Source: Sphingosinicella soli
GTDB taxonomy: Bacteria; Pseudomonadota; Alphaproteobacteria; Sphingomonadales; Sphingomonadaceae
Assembly (NCBI RefSeq): GCF_014199685.1
Contig: NZ_JACHNZ010000037.1
Location: 1-37,474, forward strand
DNA length: 37,474 bases
Direction of reading: 5' to 3'
This document shows, one piece after another, positions 1 to 8,070 of this stretch. Each line of letters begins with the position of its first letter. The stretch's first letter is position 1. The notes under the pieces are model-generated. The model was not told the origin of the DNA. It ran no database searches and saw only the letters and a program-made list of their open reading frames with translations. A program made the translations under genes and the position numbers.

Positions 1-32
1 GTTGTGGCGCTCCCATGGAGTATCTGTCCCAT
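1..32 (-). CDS. IS481-family transposase, N-terminal fragment (partial)
   Basis: The minus strand reads MGQILHGSATT and then runs off the window. This matches my memory of the N-terminus of a common proteobacterial IS481-family transposase, which continues into a helix-turn-helix and a DDE integrase core. The ATG at 32 is chosen because AAGGA lies six bases upstream; an earlier in-frame ATG at 47 would add five residues but has no such site. Only about ten codons are visible, so whether the gene is intact is unknown. Confidence 0.6.
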   Translation of the reverse strand, partial: MGQILHGSAT

Positions 33-88
33 AGCGCATCCTTCCATTGCTGGCTGAATAATGCACCATCAAAGCCTGGGATCAAACA
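1..88 (-). mobile_element. 5' end of an IS481-family insertion sequence, cut by the window edge
   Basis: Read on the minus strand, the element begins with TGTTTGATCCCAGGC at 88, matching the 5'-TGT start usual for IS481 elements, and leads into the transposase start at 32. Directly outside it is CCTAGG at 89-94, which fits the NCTAGN target preference known for IS481. The rest of the element lies outside the window, so neither the other terminal repeat nor a target duplication can be checked. Family assignment rests on the transposase N-terminus. Confidence 0.7.
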
Positions 89-93
89 CCTAG

Positions 94-810
94 GGCGGCT
101 GGAGCGAGGCGGCATACGTCTCGGCGGAACTCAAGGGCGATCCGCGCCGCATCGGGCGCATCATGGTGATCGGCCTCGGCATCGTCACCGTGCTTTATCT
201 TCTCGTGAACCTGGCCTTCCTGAATGCGCTCGGGCTTGCCGGCATGGCTGAAAGCGATGCGGTTGCGGCCGATGTGATGCGCCGGGCGTTCGGCGAACGC
301 GGCGCGGCGATCCTCAGCCTGCTCATCGTTGTCGCAGCGCTCACGTCGGCGAATGCGACTGCGATCACGGGCGCGCGGACAAGCTGCGCGCTCGGACGGG
401 AATTCCCCGCGTTCCGCTGGCTCGGCCGCTGGGATCGCGCGCGCGACACGCCGGGAAACGCGCTGGTCGTGCAGGGCGGGATTGCGCTCCTGCTCGTGGT
501 TGCGGGCGCCTTCGCGCGCGACGGCTTCACCCTCGCGGTCGAATACACCGCGCCCGTGTTCTGGTTCTTTCTGCTGCTCACCGGCATTGCGCTGTTCGTG
601 CTGCGCGTGCGCGAGCCGGATGTGCCGCGCCCGTTCCGCGTCCCGCTTTATCCGCTGACGCCGGCGCTTTTCTGTCTCACCTGTCTCTATCTGCTCTGGT
701 CCAGTGTCAGTTACACCGGCTGGGGCGCTTTTGCGGGTATCGCCGTGCTCGCTGCGGGCGGCGTGCTGCTTATCGTGTTTCGCAGCCTTGGAAAGGAATC
801 CGACGGATGA
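94..810 (+). pseudogene. APC-family amino acid permease, 3' fragment truncated by the IS481 element
   Basis: The reading frame opens with GGWSEAAYVSAELKG, a mid-protein signature of APC-superfamily amino acid permeases, and continues with about five to six hydrophobic membrane segments to the stop at 808-810. About 238 codons remain of a usual 430-480. In this frame a TAG at 91-93 comes directly before the first glycine, and the bases before it belong to the IS481 end, so the first half of the transporter is missing. An ATG at 163 could start a shorter product, but it would lack the substrate-binding helices. The stop overlaps the next start (ATGA, 807-810), so the pair was probably one transcript. 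Substrate unknown. Confidence 0.8.
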
Positions 811-1364
811 AATGGAAAATCGCCTGCGCGCTTTTGGTCGGCACGACCCTGCCGCTTGCGGCTGCACCGGCCGCAGCGCAAGCGCAGCAGGCCGAAGCGC
901 GAACCCCCGATGTCATTTACGTCCCGACGCCGCCCGATGTCGTCGACAAGATGCTGGAGATGGCGGACGTGAAGGATGGCGATGTGCTTTACGATCTGGG
1001 TTCGGGCGACGGGCGCATCCCGATCGCGGCGGCGAAGCGCTTCAAGCTGCGCGCGGTCGGCATAGACATCGATCCCGAGCGCATCGCGGAGGCGCGGGCG
1101 AACGCGAAGGAAGCCGGTGTTGCCGACGCGGTCAGCTTCCGCCAGGAAGATCTGTTCCAGGCGGATTTCAGCGAAGCGACGGTCGTTACGCTCTATCTGC
1201 TCGATACGCTCAACGAAAAGCTGATGCCGCGCCTGCTGAAAGAGTTGAAGCCCGGCACGCGGATCGTCAGCCATGCCTTCCGCATGGGCGACTGGGAGCC
1301 GGAACAGACTGCCGACGTCGACGGCCGATCCGTCTATTACTGGACCGTTCCCAAAAGGCGCTGA
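807..1364 (+). CDS. Exported class I SAM-dependent methyltransferase, FAM173-like
   Basis: 185 residues. The first 25 form a clear Sec signal peptide (MKWK, a hydrophobic stretch, then AAAPAAAQA), which predicts export to the periplasm. The mature part has the Rossmann-type motif I DLGSGDGRIPIAAA (about residues 68-81), an acidic end of strand two (GIDIDPERI) and motif IV-like EDLFQADF. The spacing PPDVVDKMLEMADV followed by the DLGSGDGR motif resembles the FAM173/ATPSCKMT lysine methyltransferase group; that likeness is by eye. SAM is not known to be available in the periplasm, so an exported member of this fold is odd: it may have another ligand, or the leader may act as a membrane anchor. 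It overlaps the upstream permease fragment by four bases. Confidence 0.8.
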   Translation: MKWKIACALLVGTTLPLAAAPAAAQAQQAEARTPDVIYVPTPPDVVDKMLEMADVKDGDVLYDLGSGDGRIPIAAAKRFKLRAVGIDIDPERIAEARANAKEAGVADAVSFRQEDLFQADFSEATVVTLYLLDTLNEKLMPRLLKELKPGTRIVSHAFRMGDWEPEQTADVDGRSVYYWTVPKRR

Positions 1365-1379
1365 CGCCCCGACGCCTGC

Positions 1380-1408
1380 TTGACACGGGCCGATTCGGCA
1401 CTTATCAG
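1380..1408 (+). promoter_or_regulatory. Probable sigma-70 promoter of the rpsM operon
   Basis: A consensus -35 box TTGACA (1380-1385) is followed after 17 bases by TATCAG (1403-1408). It lies 15 bases after the methyltransferase stop and about 130 bases before rpsM, giving the ribosomal operon its own promoter. Identified by eye; no start-site data. Confidence 0.55.
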
Positions 1409-1433
1409 CCATTCATCCCGAGGGTATCGCATT

Positions 1434-1464
1434 CCGGCGGCGCAAACGCGTGCTCGCCGGTTTT
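1434..1464 (+). terminator. Terminator-like hairpin (possible attenuator) in the rpsM leader
   Basis: CCGGCG at 1434-1439 pairs with CGCCGG at 1455-1460 and TTTT follows at 1461-1464. The loop is 15 bases and can itself pair (GCGCAAACGCGTGC). It lies inside the leader, between the putative promoter and rpsM, so if real it would act as an attenuator rather than ending an upstream gene. The short T-run makes it weak. Confidence 0.35.
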
Positions 1465-1496
1465 GCGTGTTCATTGGGGTTTCACGCTTTGAGATA

Positions 1497-1516
1497 GGCC
1501 GCGCGCCCACGCGGCC
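1497..1516 (+). promoter_or_regulatory. Hairpin just upstream of the rpsM ribosome binding site
   Basis: GGCCGCG (1497-1503) pairs perfectly with CGCGGCC (1510-1516) around a six-base loop. The Shine-Dalgarno AGGAG of rpsM begins at 1526, nine bases later. A stable stem so close to the ribosome site of the first gene in an r-protein operon could be a feedback site, as in the E. coli alpha operon leader, which binds S4; the function here is inference. Confidence 0.4.
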
Positions 1517-1538
1517 TGTGGAGCTAGGAGAACTGTCT

Positions 1539-1907
1539 GTGGCACGTATTGCGGGTGTTAACATCCCGACCAACAAGCGCGTCGTGATCGCCCTTACCTA
1601 TATTCATGGCATCGGCCGCACCACCGCTTCCAAGATTTGCTCGACGCTGGGTTTCCCGGCGGAACGGCGTGTTCAGGATCTCACCGATCAGGAAGTCATC
1701 CAGATCCGCGAGATCATTGACCGCGACAACACTGTTGAAGGCGATCTTCGCCGCGAGACGTCGATGAACATCAAGCGTTTGATGGATCTCGCGTCCTATC
1801 GCGGCCTGCGTCACCGCAAGGGCCTTCCGGTCCGCGGCCAGCGCACGCACACCAATGCCCGCACCCGCAAGGGCAAGGCCAAGCCGATCGCCGGCAAGAA
1901 GAAATAA
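1539..1907 (+). CDS. rpsM: 30S ribosomal protein S13
   Basis: 122 residues starting (V/M)[14 protein letters not shown], with the family's GIGRTTA motif near residue 25, [21 protein letters not shown] near the end and a basic [12 protein letters not shown] tail. S13 sits in the head of the small subunit and contacts 5S rRNA/L5 and P-site tRNA. The GTG start at 1539 is chosen over upstream in-frame ATGs because the protein begins there by homology and AGGAG lies eight bases upstream. First gene of rpsM-rpsK-rpoA-rplQ. No adk or secY lies upstream, unlike the usual alphaproteobacterial order. Confidence 0.97.
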   Translation: MARIAGVNIPTNKRVVIALTYIHGIGRTTASKICSTLGFPAERRVQDLTDQEVIQIREIIDRDNTVEGDLRRETSMNIKRLMDLASYRGLRHRKGLPVRGQRTHTNARTRKGKAKPIAGKKK

Positions 1908-1931
1908 GCGAGCAAAAGGGAGCTATTCGAA

Positions 1932-2321
1932 ATGGCACGGGAACCGGCTCGCATCAAACGTCGCGAGCGCAAGAACATCACGTCGGGCGTCGCGCATGTG
2001 AACGCCTCTTTCAACAACACCATGATCACCATCACGGACGCGCAGGGCAATGCGATTGCCTGGTCGTCGGCCGGTACGATGGGTTTCAAGGGCAGCCGCA
2101 AGTCGACGCCTTACGCCGCGCAGGTCGCAGCGGAAGACGCCGGCAAGAAGGCCGCCGAGCACGGCGTGCGGACGCTTGAAGTCGAAGTCCGGGGTCCGGG
2201 TTCGGGCCGCGAATCGGCGCTTCGCGCGCTGCAGGCGGTCGGCCTCCAGATCACCGCGATCCGCGATGTGACGCCGATCCCGCACAACGGCGTGCGTCCG
2301 CCCAAGCGCCGCCGCGTCTGA
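1932..2321 (+). CDS. rpsK: 30S ribosomal protein S11
   Basis: 129 residues. Carries the S11 signatures [19 protein letters not shown] (about 23-41) and the C-terminal [19 protein letters not shown]11 forms part of the small-subunit platform and helps shape the mRNA exit region. It starts at ATG 1932, 24 bases after rpsM, with AAGGGAGC as ribosome site. Full length and ordinary. Confidence 0.97.
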   Translation: MAREPARIKRRERKNITSGVAHVNASFNNTMITITDAQGNAIAWSSAGTMGFKGSRKSTPYAAQVAAEDAGKKAAEHGVRTLEVEVRGPGSGRESALRALQAVGLQITAIRDVTPIPHNGVRPPKRRRV

Positions 2322-2399
2322 CGCGCGTTTCGCCGAAGCGTTTCGTCCGAAAATCCTATGCGGCGGGCCTCGGCCCGCCAGCCCGCGAAGGGGAACACA

Positions 2400-3446
2400 G
2401 TGGCCGTAATTGCAAAGAACTGGCAGGAACTGAAGAAACCCAACAGCCTTGAAGTGAAGGTCGGCGCGGACAAGGCGCGGAAGGCGACGTTCGTTGCCGA
2501 GCCGCTGGAGCGCGGCTTCGGCCTCACGCTCGGCAATGCGCTTCGCCGTGTGCTGCTCTCCTCGCTGCAGGGCGCGGCCGTCACGTCGATCAAGATCGAC
2601 GGCGTGCTGCACGAGTTTTCTTCGCTCGCCGGCGTGCGCGAGGATGTCACCGACATCGTGCTCAACGTGAAGCAGATCGCGGTGAAGATGCTCGACGAGA
2701 TGCCCAAGCGTCTGCACCTCACGGCGTCGGGCCCGGGCGAAGTCACCGCCGGCCAGATTTCGGTGTCGGGCGATATCGAGATCATGAACCCCGATCTCGT
2801 CATCTGCACGCTCGACGAGGGCGCGACGCTCAACATGGAACTGACGGTGGAGACCGGCAAGGGCTATGCGCCCGCGTCGCAGAACCGCCCGGCTGATGCC
2901 CCGATCGGCCTTGTGCCGGTCGATGCGCTGTACTCGCCGGTGCGTCAGGTCGCCTACAAGGTGGAAAACACCCGCGTCGGGCAGGAGCTTGATTACGACA
3001 AGATGACGCTGACGGTCGAAACCGACGGCACCATCACGCCGGAAGACGCGCTCGCCTATTCGGCGCGCATCCTGCAGGATCAGCTCGCGCTGTTCATCAA
3101 CTTCGACGAGCCGACGGCGATCGCTGCCGTTCCCTCCGCCGCTGCCGCGGCGCAGGAGGACGAAGGCGCCATCAACCGTTACCTTCTCAAGAAGGTGGAC
3201 GAGCTGGAGCTTTCGGTCCGCAGCGCGAACTGCCTGAAGAACGACAACATCATCTACATCGGCGACCTCGTTCAGAAGACCGAGGCCGAGATGCTGCGCA
3301 CGCCGAACTTCGGCCGCAAGAGCCTCAACGAGATCAAGGAAGTCCTGTCGCAGATGGGCCTTCGCCTCGGCATGGAAATCCCCGGCTGGCCGCCGGAGAA
3401 CATCGAGGAACTCGCCAAGAAGCTCGAACAGGAAATCATGGGCTGA
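2400..3446 (+). CDS. rpoA: DNA-directed RNA polymerase subunit alpha
   Basis: 348 residues from GTG 2400 ([16 protein letters not shown]). The N-terminal dimerisation domain holds [26 protein letters not shown], shown here only as a landmark near residues 32-57 ending in [11 protein letters not shown]. The C-terminal domain (about 260-330) has [15 protein letters not shown] and the helix-hairpin-helix stretch [16 protein letters not shown], which contact UP elements and activators. The GTG is preferred over an in-frame ATG at 2358 because homology begins there and AAGGGGA precedes it. It lies 78 bases after rpsK in the same transcript. Confidence 0.96.
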   Translation: MAVIAKNWQELKKPNSLEVKVGADKARKATFVAEPLERGFGLTLGNALRRVLLSSLQGAAVTSIKIDGVLHEFSSLAGVREDVTDIVLNVKQIAVKMLDEMPKRLHLTASGPGEVTAGQISVSGDIEIMNPDLVICTLDEGATLNMELTVETGKGYAPASQNRPADAPIGLVPVDALYSPVRQVAYKVENTRVGQELDYDKMTLTVETDGTITPEDALAYSARILQDQLALFINFDEPTAIAAVPSAAAAAQEDEGAINRYLLKKVDELELSVRSANCLKNDNIIYIGDLVQKTEAEMLRTPNFGRKSLNEIKEVLSQMGLRLGMEIPGWPPENIEELAKKLEQEIMG

Positions 3447-3591
3447 GGCAGGCCGGCAGAGGCCCGCGACGCTGTCGTTGGCCTCACTTTCCTAACCTTT
3501 GCCTGCAAACGGGTTTGGGCGGCGCCCGGTTTCTGCCGCCTGGTCCGGAGTACCTTGCACGGCTCCGTGAACAAACGAAAAGGAAGACATC

Positions 3592-4011
3592 ATGCGTCAC
3601 CGCGTAGGACACCGGAAGCTCGGCCGGACCTCGAGCCACCGTCAGGCACTGTTCCGCAACATGGCCGCCGCGCTCATCAAGCACGAGCAGATCAAGACCA
3701 CGCTGCCCAAGGCGAAGGAACTTCGCCCGTACGTGGAAAAGCTGGTCACGCTCGCGAAGAAGGGCGGCCTTTCCAATCGCCGTCTCGCGCAGTCGCGCCT
3801 GATGGACGAGACGCAGCTCAAGAAACTGTTCGACGTGCTCGGCCCGCGCTACGAAGGCCGCCCCGGCGGCTACATCCGCGTGCTGAAGGCCGGCATCCGC
3901 GGCGACGACGCTGCGCCGATGGCGATCATCGAGTTCGTCGATCGCGACACCAGCGCCAAGGGCCAGGACTCCGGTCCGGTCGAATCCTACGACGAGGCCG
4001 AAGCCGCCTGA
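3592..4011 (+). CDS. rplQ: 50S ribosomal protein L17
   Basis: 139 residues beginning [24 protein letters not shown] (first 20: [20 protein letters not shown]), the L17 signature, followed by [20 protein letters not shown]17 binds 23S rRNA near the exit tunnel. An AAGGAAG ribosome site lies seven bases before ATG 3592. The gap from rpoA (145 bases) is longer than the other gaps in the operon, but no promoter is obvious in it. A strong terminator follows, so this is the last gene. Confidence 0.96.
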   Translation: MRHRVGHRKLGRTSSHRQALFRNMAAALIKHEQIKTTLPKAKELRPYVEKLVTLAKKGGLSNRRLAQSRLMDETQLKKLFDVLGPRYEGRPGGYIRVLKAGIRGDDAAPMAIIEFVDRDTSAKGQDSGPVESYDEAEAA

Positions 4012-4037
4012 TCGGGGGCCTTTCGCCGAAGACCACA

Positions 4038-4072
4038 GGGCCGCGCCTCCGGGCGCGGCCCTTTTCTTTTTC
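4038..4072 (+). terminator. Rho-independent terminator of the rpsM-rplQ operon
   Basis: GGGCCGCGC (4038-4046) pairs with GCGCGGCCC (4053-4061) around a six-base loop, then TTTTCTTTTT follows. It starts 26 bases after the rplQ stop. Confidence 0.88.
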
Positions 4073-4102
4073 GCCGCACCCAATAGTGTCGCGCGGTGAA
4101 AG

Positions 4103-4139
4103 CCCCTCCTCTTCAGGGGAGGGGTTTGGGGAGGGGCGG
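4103..4139 (+). repeat. Intergenic C/G-block palindrome, probable dispersed repeat unit
   Basis: CCCCTCC (4103-4109) pairs with GGAGGGG (4118-4124), followed by TTTGGGGAGGGGCGG. Units of this wording (cccctcc, short loop, ggaggggtttggggagg) are common between genes in GC-rich proteobacterial genomes; this is from general familiarity, and only one copy is in this window. It lies between the rplQ terminator and the alcohol dehydrogenase. Confidence 0.45.
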
Positions 4140-4190
4140 TTCCGCTTCTCTCACGTTGAATGCGAGGATACGCCCACCACGGTGCCGCCC

Positions 4191-5327
4191 ATGACCGATT
4201 TCCGCTTCGACTACGGCCCCCGCGTGCTCTCCGGCGCGGGCCGCAGCACGTCGGTTCCCGACCTCGTTCCCGAAGGCCCCGTCCTCGTCGTCACCGACAC
4301 GGGCGTGCGCGGTCTCGGCCTTGCCGATCCGATGCTCGCCGCGCTCGCAGACCGCGCCGTGGTGTTCGATGCCGTCGAGCCCGATCCTTCCGCCGCCACT
4401 GCGCTCGCCGCCGTCGCAGCCGGGCGCGAGGCGGGCGTCACGTCGGTCGTCGGCTTCGGCGGCGGCAGTCCGATGGATGTCGCCAAGGTCGTCGCCTACC
4501 TGCTCGGCTCGGGAGACGACCTCGACGCGATCTACGGCGTCGATCAGGCGAAGGGCGCGCGCTTGCCGCTCGTCCTCATCCCCACCACGGCGGGCACCGG
4601 GTCCGAAGCCACGCCCATCGCCATTCTCACCGTGGGCGGCGCGGAGAAGAAGGGCATCGTCGCGCGGCCGCTCTATGCCGACTGGGCGATCCTCGACGCT
4701 GCGCTCACCTTCGGCCTGCCGCGCGGCGTCACCGCCGCAACCGGGATCGACGCGATGGTCCACGCAATCGAGGCGTTCACCACGAAGCGCCTCAAGAACC
4801 CGCTGTCGGACGCGCTCGCGAAGGAAGCCCTTCGCCTGCTCGGCGCCAACATCCGCCGCGCCTGCGACGACCCCGCTGATCCGGGCGCGCGCGGCGCCAT
4901 GCTGCTCGGTTCGCACCTCGCCGGAGTCGCCTTCGCCAACGCCCCCGTCGCGGGTGTCCATGCGCTCGCCTATCCGCTCGGCGGGCATTTCCATGTCCTC
5001 CACGGTCTTTCGAACGCGCTGATGCTGCCGCATGTGCTCGGCCACAACATGGCCGCCGCGCTGCCGCTCTACGCCGATCTCGCGCCGATCCTCGATTCCA
5101 GCCTGGCATCCCTCGGTCGGCAGGCGCAGGCGCAGGGTCTCGTCGAGGCGCTCGCCGCCATCGCCGCCGATTGCGGCGTGCCCTCGCGCCTGCGCGATGT
5201 CGGCGTCAAGGCAGCCGACCTCGACATGCTCGCGAGCGAGGCGATGAAGCAGCAGCGTCTGCTCATCAACAACCCGTGCGAGATCGGCCTTGCCGATGCG
5301 CGCCGTCTCTACGCGGCCGCGCTGTGA
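4191..5327 (+). CDS. Iron-containing (type III) alcohol dehydrogenase
   Basis: 378 residues, full length for the family. NAD-binding GGGSPMDVAK is at 90-99 and the PTTAGTGSEAT motif near 131-141. The four metal ligands are visible and spaced as in E. coli FucO: Asp187, His191, His257 and His271. The enzyme oxidises an alcohol or reduces an aldehyde with NAD(P); the substrate cannot be read from the sequence. ATG 4191 is chosen by homology, although the frame stays open well upstream through rplQ in another phase. The following thioesterase start overlaps the stop, so the two are translationally coupled. Confidence 0.92.
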   Translation: MTDFRFDYGPRVLSGAGRSTSVPDLVPEGPVLVVTDTGVRGLGLADPMLAALADRAVVFDAVEPDPSAATALAAVAAGREAGVTSVVGFGGGSPMDVAKVVAYLLGSGDDLDAIYGVDQAKGARLPLVLIPTTAGTGSEATPIAILTVGGAEKKGIVARPLYADWAILDAALTFGLPRGVTAATGIDAMVHAIEAFTTKRLKNPLSDALAKEALRLLGANIRRACDDPADPGARGAMLLGSHLAGVAFANAPVAGVHALAYPLGGHFHVLHGLSNALMLPHVLGHNMAAALPLYADLAPILDSSLASLGRQAQAQGLVEALAAIAADCGVPSRLRDVGVKAADLDMLASEAMKQQRLLINNPCEIGLADARRLYAAAL

Positions 5328-5767
5328 GTCGCGAACCCTTCCGCGCCCGCGCAGATTATGCCGCGTTCCGCAGCATCCCCACGCGCTGGGCCGACAACGA
5401 CGTCTACGGCCACGTCAACAACGTGGTCTATTACAGCTGGTTCGATACGGCGGTGAACGCGCATTTGATCGAAGCGGGCGTGCTCGATATCCACGGCGGC
5501 GCCGTCATCGGCCTCGTCGTTGAAACCGGCTGCCGCTACGCCGCGCCGCTTGCGTTCCCGCAGGTGATCGATGCGGGCATCCGCGCCGCGCGCATCGGCA
5601 CATCGTCCGTCCGCTACGAAGTCGGGCTGTTCGCGGAGGGTGAAGCCGAAGCCGCCGCAGAGGGTTTCTTCATCCACGTCTACGTGGACCGCGAAAGCCG
5701 CCGCCCGGTGCCGCTTCCCGCCGATCTTCGCGCCGTGCTGGCGGCGATTTCGGTTCATCGCGGATAA
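5324..5767 (+). CDS. Hotdog-fold acyl-CoA thioesterase, 4-hydroxybenzoyl-CoA thioesterase type
   Basis: 147 residues. RWADNDVYGHVNNVVYYSWFD (landmark: DNDVYGHVNNVVYY, near residues 25-38) is the active-site signature of the YbgC/4HBT group, with the catalytic Asp in the TRWADND stretch. It would hydrolyse a short or aromatic acyl-CoA in the cytoplasm. The start is GTG 5324, overlapping the TGA of the alcohol dehydrogenase (GTGA). That coupling suggests the two act in one oxidation route, but no other pathway gene is adjacent. Confidence 0.88.
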   Translation: MSREPFRARADYAAFRSIPTRWADNDVYGHVNNVVYYSWFDTAVNAHLIEAGVLDIHGGAVIGLVVETGCRYAAPLAFPQVIDAGIRAARIGTSSVRYEVGLFAEGEAEAAAEGFFIHVYVDRESRRPVPLPADLRAVLAAISVHRG

Positions 5768-5813
5768 AGCTCGCCGGGCGCATTCTCGCGGCAGATCATC
5801 GCGGGGTAGCATC

Positions 5814-6434
5814 ATGCGCAAGGGTATGGGTTTCGGCGTCGCCACGGCCATCGTGGTCTCTTCAATGGCGGGCATTCCCGGTTTCGCGAACACGCCGCTC
5901 GGCGTGTCGGAAGCGCATGCCGACGGGCGCTACGGGCGCCGCCATCACCGCCGGGGCGACGGTTTCGATCTGGGCGACGCGATCGTCGGCGCCGTGGTCG
6001 CGGGCGGCCTCATCGCCGTCCTCTCCGGCGCTTCGAAGAAGAAGAAAGAGCAAGAAGACCGCCCGCTCGATCCGCGCTGGGAGCCGGAAGGCGACTGGAA
6101 CCGCGACGGCACATATGGCGGCCGCGACAGTGATATCAGCTGGCAGGACCGCGACTGGAACAACCGCACGCAGGAGGAACGCGCCGCCATCTCCACCTGC
6201 GCGCGCGAGGCCGAAGACCTCGGCAGCCGCTACGGCCGCGAGGCGCGGGTGAACGACATTCGCGGGCTGGAGCGGCAGGGCGGTGAGTACCGCGTCTCCG
6301 GCCGCGTCGAAATGCGCGGCGACGACCGTGATGACCGCCGGGACGACAGCCGCCGCGACGAGAGTTTCTCGTGCTACGTGCGCGGCGACCGCATCACCGA
6401 CTTCCGCTTCGAAAGCGCTTACGCGGGCCGCTGA
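5814..6434 (+). CDS. Secreted or periplasmic hypothetical protein rich in Arg, Asp and Gly
   Basis: 206 residues. The N-terminus looks like a signal peptide (MRKGMGFGVATAIVVSSMAG, possible cleavage after EAHA near residue 36). A basic His/Arg patch (RYGRRHHRRGDG) is followed by a glycine-rich hydrophobic segment (about 55-71, AIVGAVVAGGLIAVLSG) and then KKKKEQED. The rest is hydrophilic and charged, with two cysteines (in STCARE and FSCYVR) that could form a disulphide. It resembles cell-envelope proteins often seen in sphingomonads, but I do not recognise a named family. ATG 5814 gives the signal peptide. Confidence 0.75.
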   Translation: MRKGMGFGVATAIVVSSMAGIPGFANTPLGVSEAHADGRYGRRHHRRGDGFDLGDAIVGAVVAGGLIAVLSGASKKKKEQEDRPLDPRWEPEGDWNRDGTYGGRDSDISWQDRDWNNRTQEERAAISTCAREAEDLGSRYGREARVNDIRGLERQGGEYRVSGRVEMRGDDRDDRRDDSRRDESFSCYVRGDRITDFRFESAYAGR

Positions 6435-6505
6435 CTGGCCCTTTGAGCCCGCTCCGGCTAGGCTGGTCTTCTGCAATCCCCCCCCTTCCCGCAGGAGACC
6501 AGCCT

Positions 6506-7054
6506 TTGACCGTTGCCGAAGATGCCGCTGCCGTCCTCGCCTTCTGGTTCGATGAACTGACGCCCAAGCAGCACTGGGCGAAATCGTCGGAGCTTGATGT
6601 GAAAATCACCCGCCGCTTCGGCGCGCTGCGGGATCAGGTGTTTGCCGATACCGCGCCGTGGACGGGCGATGTCGAAACGCTGCTCGCCGCGATCATCCTG
6701 CTCGATCAGTTTTCGCGGAACATTTACCGCGATACGGCGCGCGCGTTCGAGGCGGACGCCGCCGCGCTCGATCTCACGCTCTTTGGTATCGGCGAAGGCT
6801 GGCACCGGGCGCTCGATCCCGTGCGGCGCGGCTTTTTCTACATGCCGCTGATGCATGCGGAGGATCGCGGCGTGCAGCGGTTTGCGCTGCGCTGCTTCTC
6901 CGAACCCGGCCTCGAAAAACAGATCGGCTTCGCGCGCGATCATGCGGAGGTCATCGAGCGCTTCGGCCGCTATCCCACGCGCAACGCCCTTCTCGATCGC
7001 GCGTCGACCACGGACGAGCTTGCCTACCTCGCGCAGCCCGGCGTCGGCTGGTAG
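6506..7054 (+). CDS. DUF924 family protein
   Basis: 182 residues starting at TTG 6506 (M/L-TVAEDAAAVLAFWFDEL), with AGGAG eight bases upstream. FWFDEL near the N-terminus, LLDQFSRNIYRDTARAF (about 69-85) and FFYMPLMHAED (about 111-121) are DUF924 hallmarks; the family is helical and TPR-like, of unknown function. The TTG start is supported by both the ribosome site and the homology boundary. It converges with the MetA-family gene on the other strand, with 23 bases between. Confidence 0.88.
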   Translation: MTVAEDAAAVLAFWFDELTPKQHWAKSSELDVKITRRFGALRDQVFADTAPWTGDVETLLAAIILLDQFSRNIYRDTARAFEADAAALDLTLFGIGEGWHRALDPVRRGFFYMPLMHAEDRGVQRFALRCFSEPGLEKQIGFARDHAEVIERFGRYPTRNALLDRASTTDELAYLAQPGVGW

Positions 7055-7077
7055 CGGGCCCCCTCACCGCTCACCGC

Positions 7078-7998
7078 TCACCGCTCGCCGATATCGTTCA
7101 TGTCGAAGGGCGTCGTCTGGTAGATCTGGTTGATCCAGTTGCCGAACAGCAGGTGCGCGTGGCTCCGCCAGCGGTTCTGCGGCGTGGCCGACGGGTCGTC
7201 GCCGGGGAAATAGTTCTTCGGCACGTCGATCGGCTTCCCGGCGTCGCGGTCGCGGAAATATTCCTCGGCGAGCGATGTCGAATCATACTCGACATGGTTG
7301 AACATATGCAGCGACCGGTGCTGCGGGTCGTCGAGCAGACAGAGGCCGGTTTCGGTGCTTTCGGCGAGCACGGTGATGCCGCGATCCTCGGGCAGATCTT
7401 CGCGCCGCACCTCTGTCCAGCGCGAAACGGGGATCGCGAAATCGTCGGAAAACCCGCGCAGATAGGGGGATGCCGGGGCAAGGTTGTGGTGATCGAAAAC
7501 GCCGAACGCCTTCCTGTCCAGCGCATGCTTGGGCACGCCGTGGAAATGGCGCACGGCGGCCTGCGCGCCCCAGCAGATGTTGAAGCTGCCGTGCACGTTG
7601 GTCTGCGTCCAGTCGAACACGCGGCGAAGCTCGTCCCAATAGCCCACCTCCTCGAACGGCAGCAGCTCAACGGGCGCGCCGGTGATGATGAAGCCGTCGA
7701 AACAGGCGTTTCGCACCTCGCTCCAGGGGCGGTAGAACGAAAGGATGTGATCGGCCGGCGTGTTGCGCGCAACATGATCGGTCATCCGCACCAGCGTCAG
7801 TTCCACCTGCAGCGGGGTCGCGCCGATCAGCCGCGCGATCTGCGTTTCGGTGCGGATCTTGTTGGGCATCAGGTTCAGAAGCCCGATGCGCAGCGGGCGG
7901 ATATCCTGCCGCACGGCGTCGGCCTCGCCCATGATCATCACGCCTTCGCGCTCCAGCGTGCTGCGGGCGGGCAGGTCGTCGGGAATCTTGATCGGCAT
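7078..7998 (-). CDS. metA: Homoserine O-acyltransferase of the MetA family, predicted acetyl-specific
   Basis: 306 residues. It transfers an acyl group from acyl-CoA to homoserine, the committed step of methionine synthesis. The catalytic Cys is Cys142 (NICWGAQAA), and the His/Glu pair is His234 and Glu236 (FNHVEYD), close to the E. coli positions 235 and 237. Residue 111, in [10 protein letters not shown], is Glu; E. coli MetA has Gly there (TGAPLGLV). Published work on this family links Glu111 to acetyl-CoA and Gly111 to succinyl-CoA use, so this is probably homoserine O-acetyltransferase despite the usual succinyltransferase label. A riboswitch-like RNA precedes it; GAGGA lies 12 bases before the start. 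Confidence 0.94.
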   Translation of the reverse strand: MPIKIPDDLPARSTLEREGVMIMGEADAVRQDIRPLRIGLLNLMPNKIRTETQIARLIGATPLQVELTLVRMTDHVARNTPADHILSFYRPWSEVRNACFDGFIITGAPVELLPFEEVGYWDELRRVFDWTQTNVHGSFNICWGAQAAVRHFHGVPKHALDRKAFGVFDHHNLAPASPYLRGFSDDFAIPVSRWTEVRREDLPEDRGITVLAESTETGLCLLDDPQHRSLHMFNHVEYDSTSLAEEYFRDRDAGKPIDVPKNYFPGDDPSATPQNRWRSHAHLLFGNWINQIYQTTPFDMNDIGER

Positions 7999-8070
7999 GG
8001 GGCGCGTCTATCCTCGGGTCGCTTGCCGGGTAAGACGCGGTGGCTTGGTCCGTTTGGTTGCCGGATCGGC

